64,000 nt of DNA, taken from assembly GCA_029256105.1 (NCBI GenBank), contig JAQSYO010000005.1, positions 62,001-126,000 on the forward strand, read 5' to 3'. The DNA is from Herbinix sp. Lineage in GTDB: Bacteria; Bacillota; Clostridia; Lachnospirales; Lachnospiraceae. The position numbers and the translations under genes are program-made. Under the pieces are notes generated by a model that saw nothing but the letters and a program-made list of their open reading frames with translations, was not told where the DNA came from and made no database searches. Shown one piece after another: positions 8,690 through 16,507 of this stretch (its first letter is position 1; each line of letters begins with the position of its first letter).

Positions 8690-9559
8690 ATGATAAAATC
8701 AAAAGCCACGAAAATTGGAGATTGGATTGTTGCTTTCGTTTGTTTTTTAATTATTTTAATTTGTCTACTACCATTATTAAATGTATTGGCGCGTTCACTT
8801 AGTTCGTCTGAGGCGTTAATTCGAAATAAAGTAGTGCTGTGGCCGGTAGGGTTGAATTTTGACGCTTATGAGACTGTACTTGGTGACTCCAAGTATGTCT
8901 GGTCACTTGGATGGACTGCAATTTTGACAATAATCTGTACCATTTTGTCAGTCTTCATGACCACTATTTGTGCTTACCCGCTCATCTTTGATAAACTCAA
9001 AGGTCGAAGCTTTATTAACACTTTCATTATCCTTACAATGTACTTTAATGCAGGTACCATTCCATTCTACCTGCTCTTGAAAGATATAAATATGCTCAAT
9101 AAGCCAGCAGTACTTATTGTTCCGGGATGCCTTAGTGTATTTAATATGATAATCATGCGAAGCTTTTTCTACAGTATCCCCGAGAGCCTTCGGGAATCTG
9201 CGGAGATCGATGGTGCGAGTTATATTCAGATACTTAGAAAAATTTACTTGCCTCTATCAACTCCTGCGATTGCTACTATAGCACTTTTTTACGCTGTTGG
9301 ACGATGGAACGGTTTTTCAGATGCGTTGATGTATATGAACGATAGACGTTTCTACCCAATACAATTACTGCTATACAACATCCTGAACAACTTCACAAGT
9401 GTAGAAGTTGCTACAAAGGAAGGCTTTTCAAGTCCAGGTCTCGCCGAGACACTCAAGTCGGCAACTGTTATGTTTGCCACCGTACCAATCTTATTGATTT
9501 ACCCATGGTTGCAGAGATATTTTATCTCTGGCGTAACCTTAGGTGCGGTGAAGGAATAG
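8690..9559 (+). CDS. Carbohydrate ABC transporter permease (YtcP family)
   Basis: A 289-residue permease, the partner of the upstream LplB-type subunit. It has about six transmembrane helices beginning at residues 12-34. The ATPase-contact loop is RESAEIDGASYIQILRKI, and the C-terminus GVTLGAVKE is typical for the CUT1 YtcP/AraQ group. It starts 30 bases after the previous gene behind AAAGGAGG. It acts with the binding protein encoded next to take up an oligosaccharide, most likely a glucuronate-substituted xylo-oligosaccharide, judging from the regulon context. Confidence 0.9.
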   Translation: MIKSKATKIGDWIVAFVCFLIILICLLPLLNVLARSLSSSEALIRNKVVLWPVGLNFDAYETVLGDSKYVWSLGWTAILTIICTILSVFMTTICAYPLIFDKLKGRSFINTFIILTMYFNAGTIPFYLLLKDINMLNKPAVLIVPGCLSVFNMIIMRSFFYSIPESLRESAEIDGASYIQILRKIYLPLSTPAIATIALFYAVGRWNGFSDALMYMNDRRFYPIQLLLYNILNNFTSVEVATKEGFSSPGLAETLKSATVMFATVPILLIYPWLQRYFISGVTLGAVKE

Positions 9560-9633
9560 CCGCAGTAAATGGGCTATCATATTAACGGACACAATGTGTC
9601 ACATATAATATTATTATAATAGGAGGTAAAGAA

Positions 9634-11334
9634 ATGAAAAAAATTATTTCTATTCTTATTGTTTGCTGTTTGATGTTTGGAACCCTTACAGCTTGTAGCA
9701 GCAATAAAGGGTCTGACAATAGTCCGACTCCGCAACCGTCCACAGATGGCACGACTGTTGAAGCAACTGCAACAACGGCACCAGAAGAAATTGTAGATGG
9801 TAAATTCACAGAAACAAGACAGATAACAGTTGAGGTATATGATCGTGGTAATGATGGTGGTTCCAAACCGGAAGATAACTTCTACACGAACTATATTAAA
9901 GAAGGAATGCTTCGTGACCATAATGTTGAGGTTACATTCGTACCTGTTCCCCGTTGGACAGAGGTTGAGCAGATTAACAATTTGCTTGCATCAGGTACTG
10001 CACCTGACGTTTGTGTAACATATGACTACTCAACCATCCAGACTTATGCTGGCATGGGCGGAGTAACTGATTTAAGCACCTATGTTGTAGATAACAAAGA
10101 ACTTTTACCTAACTTATGGTCTTGGTTAGGTGAGACGAATATCAACTGGGACAAAAATCCTACCTACGGTACAATATGGGCTCTTGAAGCTAAGCTTGCA
10201 GTTTTAAATCGTGTTAACACATTCGTACGTGAGGATTGGTTAAAGAAGTTGAATATAGCTGAGCCTACAAGTATTGAAGAGTTTGAAGCTATGTTAAAGG
10301 CTTTCAAGGATAATGCTTCTACACTACTTGGTGCTGACGCAGATAAGATGGTTCCTTTCTCTATTAGCTTTGATGTCGGCTGGCGTGCAGATCACTTATT
10401 AAGTGCTTTCGTACCGAACGACATTACTGATAAAGATTACTATGTTAATGGTTTTGATGATAGAAAACTTCTTCTACCTGGCGTAAAAGATGGTGTTAAA
10501 ACACTTAATAAGTGGTACAATGATGGTCTGATTTGGAAAGATTTTGCACTATATGGCGCTGGAGATACCACAGAGGACAGCATGATGAAGGCAGGTTATG
10601 TAGGCGCTTTCATTCATAACTGGGATTATCCTTACCGTAATGGTGAAGACAGCATCCAGAGCAATCTAGCAAGACTTGTTGGTCCTGATGCAGGATTTAT
10701 CGCTATTGAGCCTTTTAAGAATGATGCTGGTGTATATAGAAAGTTCCTATCTGGCCCTGTTGACCGTAAAGTATTCTTCCCTACCACCAACGACGAACCA
10801 GTTGCTTCTCTAATGTATCTTGATTGGATTAGTCAGCCTGAAAATCGTCAGTTCCTTCAGATCGGTGAAGAAGGTGTTACTCATGAGACACAAGCGGATG
10901 GTGCTATTAAAACGATTGCATCTACAGGCGATACTATTATGAACTCCCCGAACAACATCGATTATACTATCACATGCAACGGTTTGGATTTAGGAGATCC
11001 TGATTTAACTGTTAGATCAATTGCACAAGGTTATGCAGGCATTGATTCACGTTTCATTGAGAAAGCATTCGCGATTTCACCGAAAGACGGACGTATTGGC
11101 CAGAATGTAAAAGTTGGTGCAATTAAAGCGGAAGAGGGAATGGGTCCTGCACTTTCAGCGAAACGTGATACAATATATGATCAGGCAGTAGTTGCTCCAG
11201 CTGATCAATTTGATTCAGTATTTGACTCAGGCTTAAATGATTATCTCAGCACAGGCGGTCAGGCGATTATCGATGAACGTAAAGCAGCATGGGAAAAAAC
11301 CTTTGGAGATGTTACTGCTCTTCCAGCTGAATAA
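9634..11334 (+). CDS. Extracellular solute-binding lipoprotein (LplA/LipO-like)
   Basis: A 566-residue family 1 solute-binding protein. The signal peptide ends in the lipobox LTAC with the lipidated cysteine at residue 21, followed by a Ser/Thr/Pro-rich linker to about residue 50. The length of over 500 residues is characteristic of the binding proteins that accompany LplB/YtcP permeases, and it delivers an oligosaccharide to that pair. ATAGGAGG precedes the ATG. The gene ends at a terminator, so the three transporter genes form one unit. Confidence 0.92.
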   Translation: MKKIISILIVCCLMFGTLTACSSNKGSDNSPTPQPSTDGTTVEATATTAPEEIVDGKFTETRQITVEVYDRGNDGGSKPEDNFYTNYIKEGMLRDHNVEVTFVPVPRWTEVEQINNLLASGTAPDVCVTYDYSTIQTYAGMGGVTDLSTYVVDNKELLPNLWSWLGETNINWDKNPTYGTIWALEAKLAVLNRVNTFVREDWLKKLNIAEPTSIEEFEAMLKAFKDNASTLLGADADKMVPFSISFDVGWRADHLLSAFVPNDITDKDYYVNGFDDRKLLLPGVKDGVKTLNKWYNDGLIWKDFALYGAGDTTEDSMMKAGYVGAFIHNWDYPYRNGEDSIQSNLARLVGPDAGFIAIEPFKNDAGVYRKFLSGPVDRKVFFPTTNDEPVASLMYLDWISQPENRQFLQIGEEGVTHETQADGAIKTIASTGDTIMNSPNNIDYTITCNGLDLGDPDLTVRSIAQGYAGIDSRFIEKAFAISPKDGRIGQNVKVGAIKAEEGMGPALSAKRDTIYDQAVVAPADQFDSVFDSGLNDYLSTGGQAIIDERKAAWEKTFGDVTALPAE

Positions 11335-11343
11335 TTATAATAA

Positions 11344-11378
11344 GAGGAGGCTCGTGCAATTGCGAGCTCCCTCTTTTT
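11344..11378 (+). terminator. Rho-independent terminator after the importer operon
   Basis: The arms GAGGAGGCTCG and CGAGCTCCCTC form an 11-bp stem with one mismatch and an 8-base loop, followed by TTTTT. Confidence 0.88.
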
Positions 11379-11689
11379 AATACATGATTAACAGTTAAGC
11401 TGACATTTTTTTAATACAGGATTAAAGAAAGACTGCAAGGCTGCATTTCTTTAATAGGAAAACGCATTAGGGCGAAATCTTGAGCGTTTCTATCTCAAAA
11501 AATATAACAGCCAGAAATAAATAGCACAAAATGAGAGAAGGGCTCTCTTTATAACATCAAACAGTGACTTTAAATCGTGATGAAAGAAATCTATAATACG
11601 GTTTTCATTAATCTATGTTTAATGTGATATATCTGACCATAAATAGTTTGTGAGTACCCTTCTTATTAAAGCTTTTAGGAGATGACCTT
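11379..11689. other. Intergenic region upstream of uxuA
   Basis: 311 bases with several small inverted repeats: ATTAAAGAAA/TTTCTTTAAT (11421-11455) enclosing TGCA/TGCA, AAACGC/GCGTTT (about 11460-11489) and GAGAG/CTCTC (11533-11547). They may be leader folds. No copy of the TATACTAGTATA operator is present here. Confidence 0.55.
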
Positions 11690-12769
11690 ATGAAAATGAT
11701 AATTCGCTGGTTTTCCGGTGGGGATGACAGTGTAACATTAGAACAGATTCGGCAAATTCCCGGGGTTTCTGGAGTGGCAACTATGCTTTCAGATATACCG
11801 GTTGGCGAGATTTGGCCGCAAACGCGACTGGAAGCTTTGCGGGATGAAATACATGCAGCCGGACTTGAACTTGAAGTAATAGAAAGTGTTAATATACATG
11901 AGGATATAAAAAAAGGATTACCATCCAGAGATAAATATATCAAAAATTATTGTAAAACTATTGAAAACTTATCTAAAATTGGTGTAAAATGTCTATGTTA
12001 CAACTTTATGCCTGTAATGGATTGGGCGAGAAGCAATCTTGCGTATACATTAGAAGACGGCAGTACAGCCATGGCATATGATCATGATGAGATTCTTAAG
12101 ATGAATCCTTCAATGATTGCTGAAAAGATGCTCAGTGACTCAAAAGGTTATTCACTCCCAGGGTGGGAACCGGAAAGACTAAAATTAATGTCAGCAGACA
12201 TTGATTTTTATCAGAATATGACTATGGAACAGTATTGGGAGAATTTAAAGTACTTTTTGGATGCGGTTATACCGTATGCTGAAAAGTATGATATAAAAAT
12301 GGCGATACATCCAGATGACCCGCCTTTTTCCATCTATGGACTCCCAAAAACTATAAATAATGTTGAAAATATTCGTAAATTTTTAAGTTTAAATTCAAGC
12401 CCATATAATGGTTTGACTTTATGTGCAGGTTCACTTGGTGCAGACATGAATAATGATGTACCTGCAATCGTGAGTGAATTCGCCTCAACGGGGCGTGTAT
12501 ATTTTGCGCATATACGAAATATAAAGCATTTGGAAGAGAAAGTATTTACTGAAACAGCACATTTAAGTACTTGTGGTGATTTGGATATGTTTAAAGTGGT
12601 AAAGGCATTTCATGACAATGGGTTTGATGGATATATCCGTTCTGATCATGGCCGTATGATATGGGGAGAGCAGGCTAGACCCGGATATGGGCTTTATGAC
12701 AGGGCTATAGGAGCTAATTATCTTTTGGGATTATGGGAAGCAATAGATAAAAGTTCACCTAAAAAATAG
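11690..12769 (+). CDS. uxuA: Mannonate dehydratase
   Basis: A 359-residue UxuA, a TIM-barrel enzyme of the xylose-isomerase-like fold. Recognisable stretches are the N-terminal RWFGG-like IIRWFSGGDDSVTL, then YNFMPVMDW, the metal-site region MAIHPDDPP, and C-terminal SDHGRMIWGE. It dehydrates D-mannonate to 2-keto-3-deoxygluconate, a step of glucuronate catabolism. TTAGGAGATG precedes the start. The GntR regulator follows after 36 bases, probably in the same transcript. Upstream enzymes UxaC and UxuB are not in the window, unless the SDR at 2440 serves as the latter. Confidence 0.95.
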   Translation: MKMIIRWFSGGDDSVTLEQIRQIPGVSGVATMLSDIPVGEIWPQTRLEALRDEIHAAGLELEVIESVNIHEDIKKGLPSRDKYIKNYCKTIENLSKIGVKCLCYNFMPVMDWARSNLAYTLEDGSTAMAYDHDEILKMNPSMIAEKMLSDSKGYSLPGWEPERLKLMSADIDFYQNMTMEQYWENLKYFLDAVIPYAEKYDIKMAIHPDDPPFSIYGLPKTINNVENIRKFLSLNSSPYNGLTLCAGSLGADMNNDVPAIVSEFASTGRVYFAHIRNIKHLEEKVFTETAHLSTCGDLDMFKVVKAFHDNGFDGYIRSDHGRMIWGEQARPGYGLYDRAIGANYLLGLWEAIDKSSPKK

Positions 12770-12805
12770 CTTGACAGTTAACATATATGGTGAGGAGATA
12801 TCATT

Positions 12806-13507
12806 ATGATCATATCAATGAGAGAATCGAGAGAGAGTGCTAGGAAATATGCTTTACGACAAATTCGTGAAAACATTATAACTCTAAAATTGAAACCTGG
12901 CAGCGAAGTTAGTGAGAATGAATTGGCCAAGGAGCTTGGAATCAGCAGAACACCTGTTAGGGAAGCATTGCAGGAATTACAGAAGATGGGTCTGATTGAG
13001 GTTTTTCCACAAAAAGGAAGTGTAATTTCTCATATTGATTTTGACATTGTTGATGAAATGGTATTTTTACGTAAAATCTTAGAAAAAGCAGTGGTTGAAG
13101 AATTGTGTAGCTGCATTACGATAAAAGATTTACAAGAACTTGATAATAACATTCAGTTACAGGAATTTTACCTAGATCAAAAAAATCCTCAGAAAATATA
13201 TGAGTTAGATAACGAATTTCATCGGTCGCTGTTTGTATTATGCAACAAGGAGCGAATTTATAATCTGATGGAAGAAACGCAAGGACATTTTGACCGTATC
13301 CGAGCTCTGAGCGTATATTCCGTGAAAGATATAAAGATTGTTGCTGATCATAAAGCGATTGTGAATGCAATTAGACTAAATGATAAGGAACTGGCAGCTG
13401 AATTTATAATAAAACATCTATCAAGATATAAATTGGATCAAAGTGAAATTATTGAGAAGTATCCAGAATATTTTATGAAAGAGTATGAAAGGGTGGTAGT
13501 AGTTTAG
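12806..13507 (+). CDS. GntR-family transcriptional regulator, FCD subgroup (paralogue 1)
   Basis: A 233-residue regulator with an N-terminal winged helix (residues ~10-75; the recognition helix region SRTPVREALQELQKM is typical) and an all-helical FCD ligand domain. The domain includes DNEFHRSL and the late histidine in KIVADHKAI, the residues that bind metal and carboxylate effectors. By eye, about four of five residues match the regulator at 46815, including almost the whole DNA-binding part, so both should recognise the same operator. Its position after uxuA suggests that a hexuronate intermediate is the effector. The preceding GAGGAG fits the ATG at 12806. Confidence 0.92.
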   Translation: MIISMRESRESARKYALRQIRENIITLKLKPGSEVSENELAKELGISRTPVREALQELQKMGLIEVFPQKGSVISHIDFDIVDEMVFLRKILEKAVVEELCSCITIKDLQELDNNIQLQEFYLDQKNPQKIYELDNEFHRSLFVLCNKERIYNLMEETQGHFDRIRALSVYSVKDIKIVADHKAIVNAIRLNDKELAAEFIIKHLSRYKLDQSEIIEKYPEYFMKEYERVVVV

Positions 13508-13528
13508 TGCTTTTACAAAATTAAGTAG

Positions 13529-13558
13529 AGCGTGAAAATTTGTTTCACGCTTTGTTTA
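13529..13558 (+). terminator. Rho-independent terminator after gntR paralogue 1
   Basis: The stem AGCGTGAAA / TTTCACGCT has a 5-base loop and is followed by TTGTTT. Confidence 0.85.
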
Positions 13559-13582
13559 ATTTTAAACATTTTATCGTCAACG

Positions 13583-13630
13583 AATAAAGAGGAAGGGTGG
13601 ATTCTATGAATGACACCCTTCCTCTTTATT
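13583..13630. other. Perfect 17-bp inverted repeat
   Basis: AATAAAGAGGAAGGGTG at 13583-13599 pairs with its exact complement at 13614-13630, with a 14-base loop. No long T-tract follows in either direction, so it may be a second terminator, a stability hairpin or an element end. It directly precedes the 15-nt minisatellite. Confidence 0.8.
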
Positions 13631-13666
13631 AGGACCTTAAAATAAATAGTTGTAATAGAACTTTCG

Positions 13667-13920
13667 GAATTGAGATAAGAAAAATTGTGACAAGAAAAAT
13701 TGTGAAAAGAAGAATTGTGACAAGAAGAATTGTGAAAAGAAGAATTGAGACAAGAAGAATTGAGACAAGAAGAATTGAGACAAGAAGAATTGAGACAAGA
13801 TGAATTGAGACAAGAAGAATTGGGACAAGAAGAATTGAGACAAGTAGAATTTGACAAGCAGAATTTGGATAAGCAGAAGTTAGACAAGTAGGATTGGGAC
13901 AAGCTGAATCTGATCAAGCG
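13667..13920. repeat. Minisatellite of about 17 units of 15 nt
   Basis: The consensus is GAATTGAGACAAGAA, repeated in head-to-tail order. The middle units are identical, and both ends, especially 13853-13920, are diverged. In one plus-strand frame the core would read EELRQ repeats, but that frame is closed by stops and lacks a start. Minus-strand frames read as Cys/Ser/Asn or Phe/Leu/Ser repeats without a believable start. It is treated as intergenic repetitive DNA between the gntR terminator and the rex1 promoter. Confidence 0.92.
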
Positions 13921-13978
13921 TATAAATTCATGATAGAGTCTCAGTTAGTTCAGTAATGAGGGTAACACAACAAATCTA

Positions 13979-14007
13979 TTGACATACCTGTATATCGGTA
14001 TTACAAT
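13979..14007 (+). promoter_or_regulatory. Promoter of rex paralogue 1
   Basis: The consensus TTGACA (13979-13984) and TACAAT (14002-14007) are separated by 17 bp. A 22-bp palindrome (13993-14014) covers the -10 element and half of the spacer, an arrangement expected for autorepression. Confidence 0.82.
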
Positions 14008-14014
14008 ATCGATA
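13993..14014. promoter_or_regulatory. 22-bp palindromic operator, site 1
   Basis: TATCGGTATT-AC-AATATCGATA, an inverted repeat with one mismatch between the 10-bp arms. Related sites are at 15855-15876 and 16097-16118. It covers the -10 box of the rex1 promoter. Confidence 0.78.
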
Positions 14015-14045
14015 TATAAATACTGAATAAAACGAGGTGTATCCG

Positions 14046-14699
14046 ATGTATGAGTATAATAAAAATGCAGTGACCACACAAGCACTTCACAGGATGCCGT
14101 ACTATATTCAGCAACTGAGAATATTACAGAATGAAAACATTGAAACTGTGTCAGCACCTAGAATAGCAGAGCGATTGAATTTGAATGAAGTGCAGGTACG
14201 CAAGGATTTTGCTGCAGTCAGTTCTGTGAAAGGCAAACCAAAAGCTGGATTTTCTGTTTCAGAATTATTAGATAATATGGAAGAACTTCTTGGATATAAT
14301 AATGCAGACGAGGCGGTATTGGTTGGTACCGGTTCAATTGCGCACGCTATTCTGGCACATGAGGGTTTTCAAAATTATGGTTTAAAAATAGTGGCAGCTT
14401 TTGATACCAATACAGACGGCATTGGGTCAGAAATAAATGGTATAAAAATATTACCGTCAGATAAAATCAGTAATTTGTGCCGTCGGATGCAAGTGCATAT
14501 CGGCATTATTACGGTGCCAGCACAACAAGCACAGGTTGTATGTGATCAACTTGTGGCAGGTGGTGTTCTTGCCATCTGGAATTTTGCACCGGTTCATTTG
14601 TCTGTTCCAGATTATATTCTCGTGCAGAATGAAAACCTTGTGGCGTCTCTTGCCATGCTGTCGAAGCATTTGAAACAAGCAATGAAGACAAAGATATGA
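14046..14699 (+). CDS. rex: Redox-sensing transcriptional repressor, Rex family (paralogue 1)
   Basis: 217 residues. The N-terminal winged helix includes the Rex signature NEVQVRKDFAAVS, and a Rossmann NAD(H)-binding domain begins at VLVGTGSIAHAIL. Rex proteins bind DNA at a high NAD+/NADH ratio and release it when NADH rises. The ATG at 14046 has GAGG eight bases upstream, and a GTG at 14037 is less likely. The promoter carries a palindrome unlike the classical Rex site. The gene is followed by a LysR gene after 24 bases. It is clearly diverged from the second Rex gene at 18752, so the two may differ in DNA specificity. Confidence 0.9.
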   Translation: MYEYNKNAVTTQALHRMPYYIQQLRILQNENIETVSAPRIAERLNLNEVQVRKDFAAVSSVKGKPKAGFSVSELLDNMEELLGYNNADEAVLVGTGSIAHAILAHEGFQNYGLKIVAAFDTNTDGIGSEINGIKILPSDKISNLCRRMQVHIGIITVPAQQAQVVCDQLVAGGVLAIWNFAPVHLSVPDYILVQNENLVASLAMLSKHLKQAMKTKI

Positions 14700-14723
14700 A
14701 ATAGTTAGAAAGTGGGTATTTAA

Positions 14724-15662
14724 ATGAATACGCTGCATTTAAAATATGCTGTAGAAGTTGAACGGACATGCTCCATATCACAGGCGGCGGAAAATCTTTT
14801 TATGGGGCAGCCAAGTTTAAGTAAGGCAATGAAAGAGTTAGAAGATTCACTGGGATATACGATATTTGAACGTACATCGAAGGGTGTAATACCAACACAA
14901 AAAGGGATAGAATTTTTATCCTATGCAAGAAATATTCTTATTCAAATCGAGAAAATGGAGTCACTCTCTGATTCTGCCAATACAAATAAACAAAATTTTA
15001 ATATATCCATTCCTAGAGGTAGCTATATTGCCGATGCAATTACCAGCTTCGTATCAGAACTCGATGAAAGTAAAGGTATCAATATCAATGTTCAGGAAAC
15101 AAACTCCATGCAGGTAATTAGCAATATTATCGATGGTCCATTCAATCTTGGCATCATCCGTTATCAGGTGGAATATGAAAATTATTTTCTTGATTATCTT
15201 ACAGATAAACAGCTCCAATATGAACCGATATGGGAATTTGAACACCTTGCACTCATGTCAGTAAATCATCCGTTAGCTCAAAGTGAAAATGTGGATTATC
15301 AGGAACTTAAGAAGTATACTGAGATAGCACATGGTGATACGGCAATTCCATATATATTGCAGAGTAATAACACAAAAACAGAAGTATCTACAAAAACATC
15401 AAAACATATTTATGTTTATGAAAGGTGTAGTCAATATGATTTACTGACTACGATTCCAACAACCTACATGTGGGTTTCTCCAATTCCTGAAAAATGGTTA
15501 AATCGATATAATCTTATACAACGAAAATGCAAAGCAACCGGTCACAGATATAAGGATGTATTTATCTATCCTAAGGAATATAAGTTTTCAACGCTTGACA
15601 GAAGCTTTATAGATAAATTGTCTGAAGCAAAGAATGAAGTCGTATTTAGAGATTACAAATAA
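14724..15662 (+). CDS. LysR-family transcriptional regulator
   Basis: 312 residues. The N-terminal helix-turn-helix (residues ~1-60) begins MNTLHLKYAVEVERTCSISQAAENLFMGQPSLS (shown by its ends only as NTLHLKYAVEV and AAENLFMGQPSLS), followed by a helical linker and a periplasmic-binding-like effector domain. The co-inducer is unknown. It is probably co-transcribed with rex1 (24-base gap) and reads toward the nfnAB-hyd block. It is a candidate co-regulator of that operon and could be the protein that uses one of the palindromes in the following gap. Confidence 0.88.
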   Translation: MNTLHLKYAVEVERTCSISQAAENLFMGQPSLSKAMKELEDSLGYTIFERTSKGVIPTQKGIEFLSYARNILIQIEKMESLSDSANTNKQNFNISIPRGSYIADAITSFVSELDESKGININVQETNSMQVISNIIDGPFNLGIIRYQVEYENYFLDYLTDKQLQYEPIWEFEHLALMSVNHPLAQSENVDYQELKKYTEIAHGDTAIPYILQSNNTKTEVSTKTSKHIYVYERCSQYDLLTTIPTTYMWVSPIPEKWLNRYNLIQRKCKATGHRYKDVFIYPKEYKFSTLDRSFIDKLSEAKNEVVFRDYK

Positions 15663-15707
15663 AAGTACTGTGTATCGATAATGTGAATCGATACACAGTA
15701 CTTTTTT
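15661..15707 (+). terminator. Terminator of the rex1-lysR unit
   Basis: An 18-bp stem, AAAGTACTGTGTATCGAT with its complement, loop AATGTGA, then TTTTTT. The inner part, TATCGAT...ATCGATA, resembles the 22-bp operator half-sites with different spacing. Confidence 0.93.
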
Positions 15708-15854
15708 GAACTCTACTAAGGGAATTCAATCGTTAGGACGGAGTGAAAGTACTTATCCTACTGCTTCTGTATAATCGTTTAGGGTTTTCATAGAAACAAT
15801 TTGTAGAGAAGCTTATATTAGCTAATGGGATGCAAGATATTTTACTTTTCTCTA

Positions 15855-15876
15855 TATCGATATTGGAATATCGATA
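15855..15876. promoter_or_regulatory. 22-bp palindromic operator, site 2
   Basis: TATCGATATT-GG-AATATCGATA, a perfect inverted repeat. It overlaps a second palindrome, GGAATATCGATATTCC (15865-15880), so three half-sites lie in tandem here. Confidence 0.8.
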
Positions 15877-16096
15877 TTCCGATATCAACACTTAGAAGGT
15901 AGGTTACTTATCCTAATATATACAAGTCAAAAGATAGGAATGATAGTTAAGAGTATCTGATAAATAATGTAAAAGAGATATAAATCAAAGGAAAAGTCGA
16001 AGTATGTAGTTCAAAATGCGGTCTAACTAGATACAGTTAATTTATATACAACGTGAATACTGTCTCATATTTTATATCATTTTCTAATTTCTGTTA

Positions 16097-16118
16097 TATC
16101 GATAATGGAATATCGATT
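16097..16118. promoter_or_regulatory. 22-bp palindromic operator, site 3
   Basis: TATCGATAAT-GG-AATATCGATT, near-perfect. It ends about 15 bases before the putative -35 region of the nfnAB-hyd promoter. Confidence 0.77.
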
Positions 16119-16132
16119 AACTGTTTTTGCAT

Positions 16133-16169
16133 TTCACTTATGCAATAAAGATTGTTAAAATATAAACAA
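16133..16169 (+). promoter_or_regulatory. Putative nfnAB-hyd promoter with a classical Rex operator
   Basis: TTGTTAA-AATA-TAAACAA at 16152-16169 matches the Rex consensus TTGTTAA-N4-TTAACAA at all but one position. It overlaps a plausible -10, TAAAAT (16156-16161), with TTCACT (16133-16138) 17 bases upstream. The promoter assignment is weaker than the Rex site. Confidence 0.65.
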
Positions 16170-16368
16170 TTCAAGAGCAAGAATACTTCCTAAGGTAGCC
16201 AAACTCGCAATAGGCGATGTATATACCGGCACCTATCCTTAAACAATTACCCCTAAGGTAATTGATATATAGCTGTATTGTATTATTACGATACTGAAGT
16301 TGCTTTCTAATCCATAACAGATAAATAGTGTCGCCAACACATAGTATGTTATAGATTTGAAAATAAAA

Positions 16369-16403
16369 AGGCTGTAGCTGTAAAAAGCCACAGCCTCTTT
16401 TTT
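16369..16403 (+). terminator. Intrinsic terminator within the nfnA leader
   Basis: AGGCTGTAGCT pairs with AGCCACAGCCT (one mismatch) and is followed by CTTTTTT. It lies after the putative promoter and about 100 bases before nfnA, so it would attenuate the operon or end a small RNA. Confidence 0.8.
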
Positions 16404-16507
16404 AAGCCAAGAATAGCGAAAGAAATCTAGTAAAAAGAGAAAAGTTGTTTACGTGACTTTTCATGGTAATAATTAAGTCGCCTTGTGGCGACGAATTGGA
16501 GGTAAAG

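Larger units (their letters stand above)
15708..16507. other. Long regulatory intergenic region upstream of nfnAB-hyd
   Basis: 800 bases with no convincing gene. They hold, in order, a 22-bp palindrome (15855-15876), a second one (16097-16118), a Rex-like site (16152-16169), a hairpin CAATTACC/GGTAATTG (16244-16264), a repeated CCTAAGGTA motif (about 16190 and 16252), a terminator (16369-16403) and the small hairpin GTCGCC-TTGT-GGCGAC (16477-16492) just before the nfnA ribosome site. The whole stretch looks like a multi-input control region. Confidence 0.75.

Noticed and set aside
13513..13917. Minus-strand open frame of 134 codons rich in Cys, Ser and Asn
   Set aside because: It is a by-product of the 15-nt repeat, starts with TTG without a ribosome site, and runs through two hairpins.
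13667..13920. CRISPR-like array
   Set aside because: Units are contiguous with no unique spacers and no cas genes are nearby. The same applies to 3400-3579, 19421-19578 and 53287-53425.
16190..16201. CCTAAGGTAGC resembles a conserved 23S rRNA segment
   Set aside because: Only about 11 bases match, flanks do not align, and CCTAAGGTA recurs at 16252 in another context; chance or local duplication is more likely.
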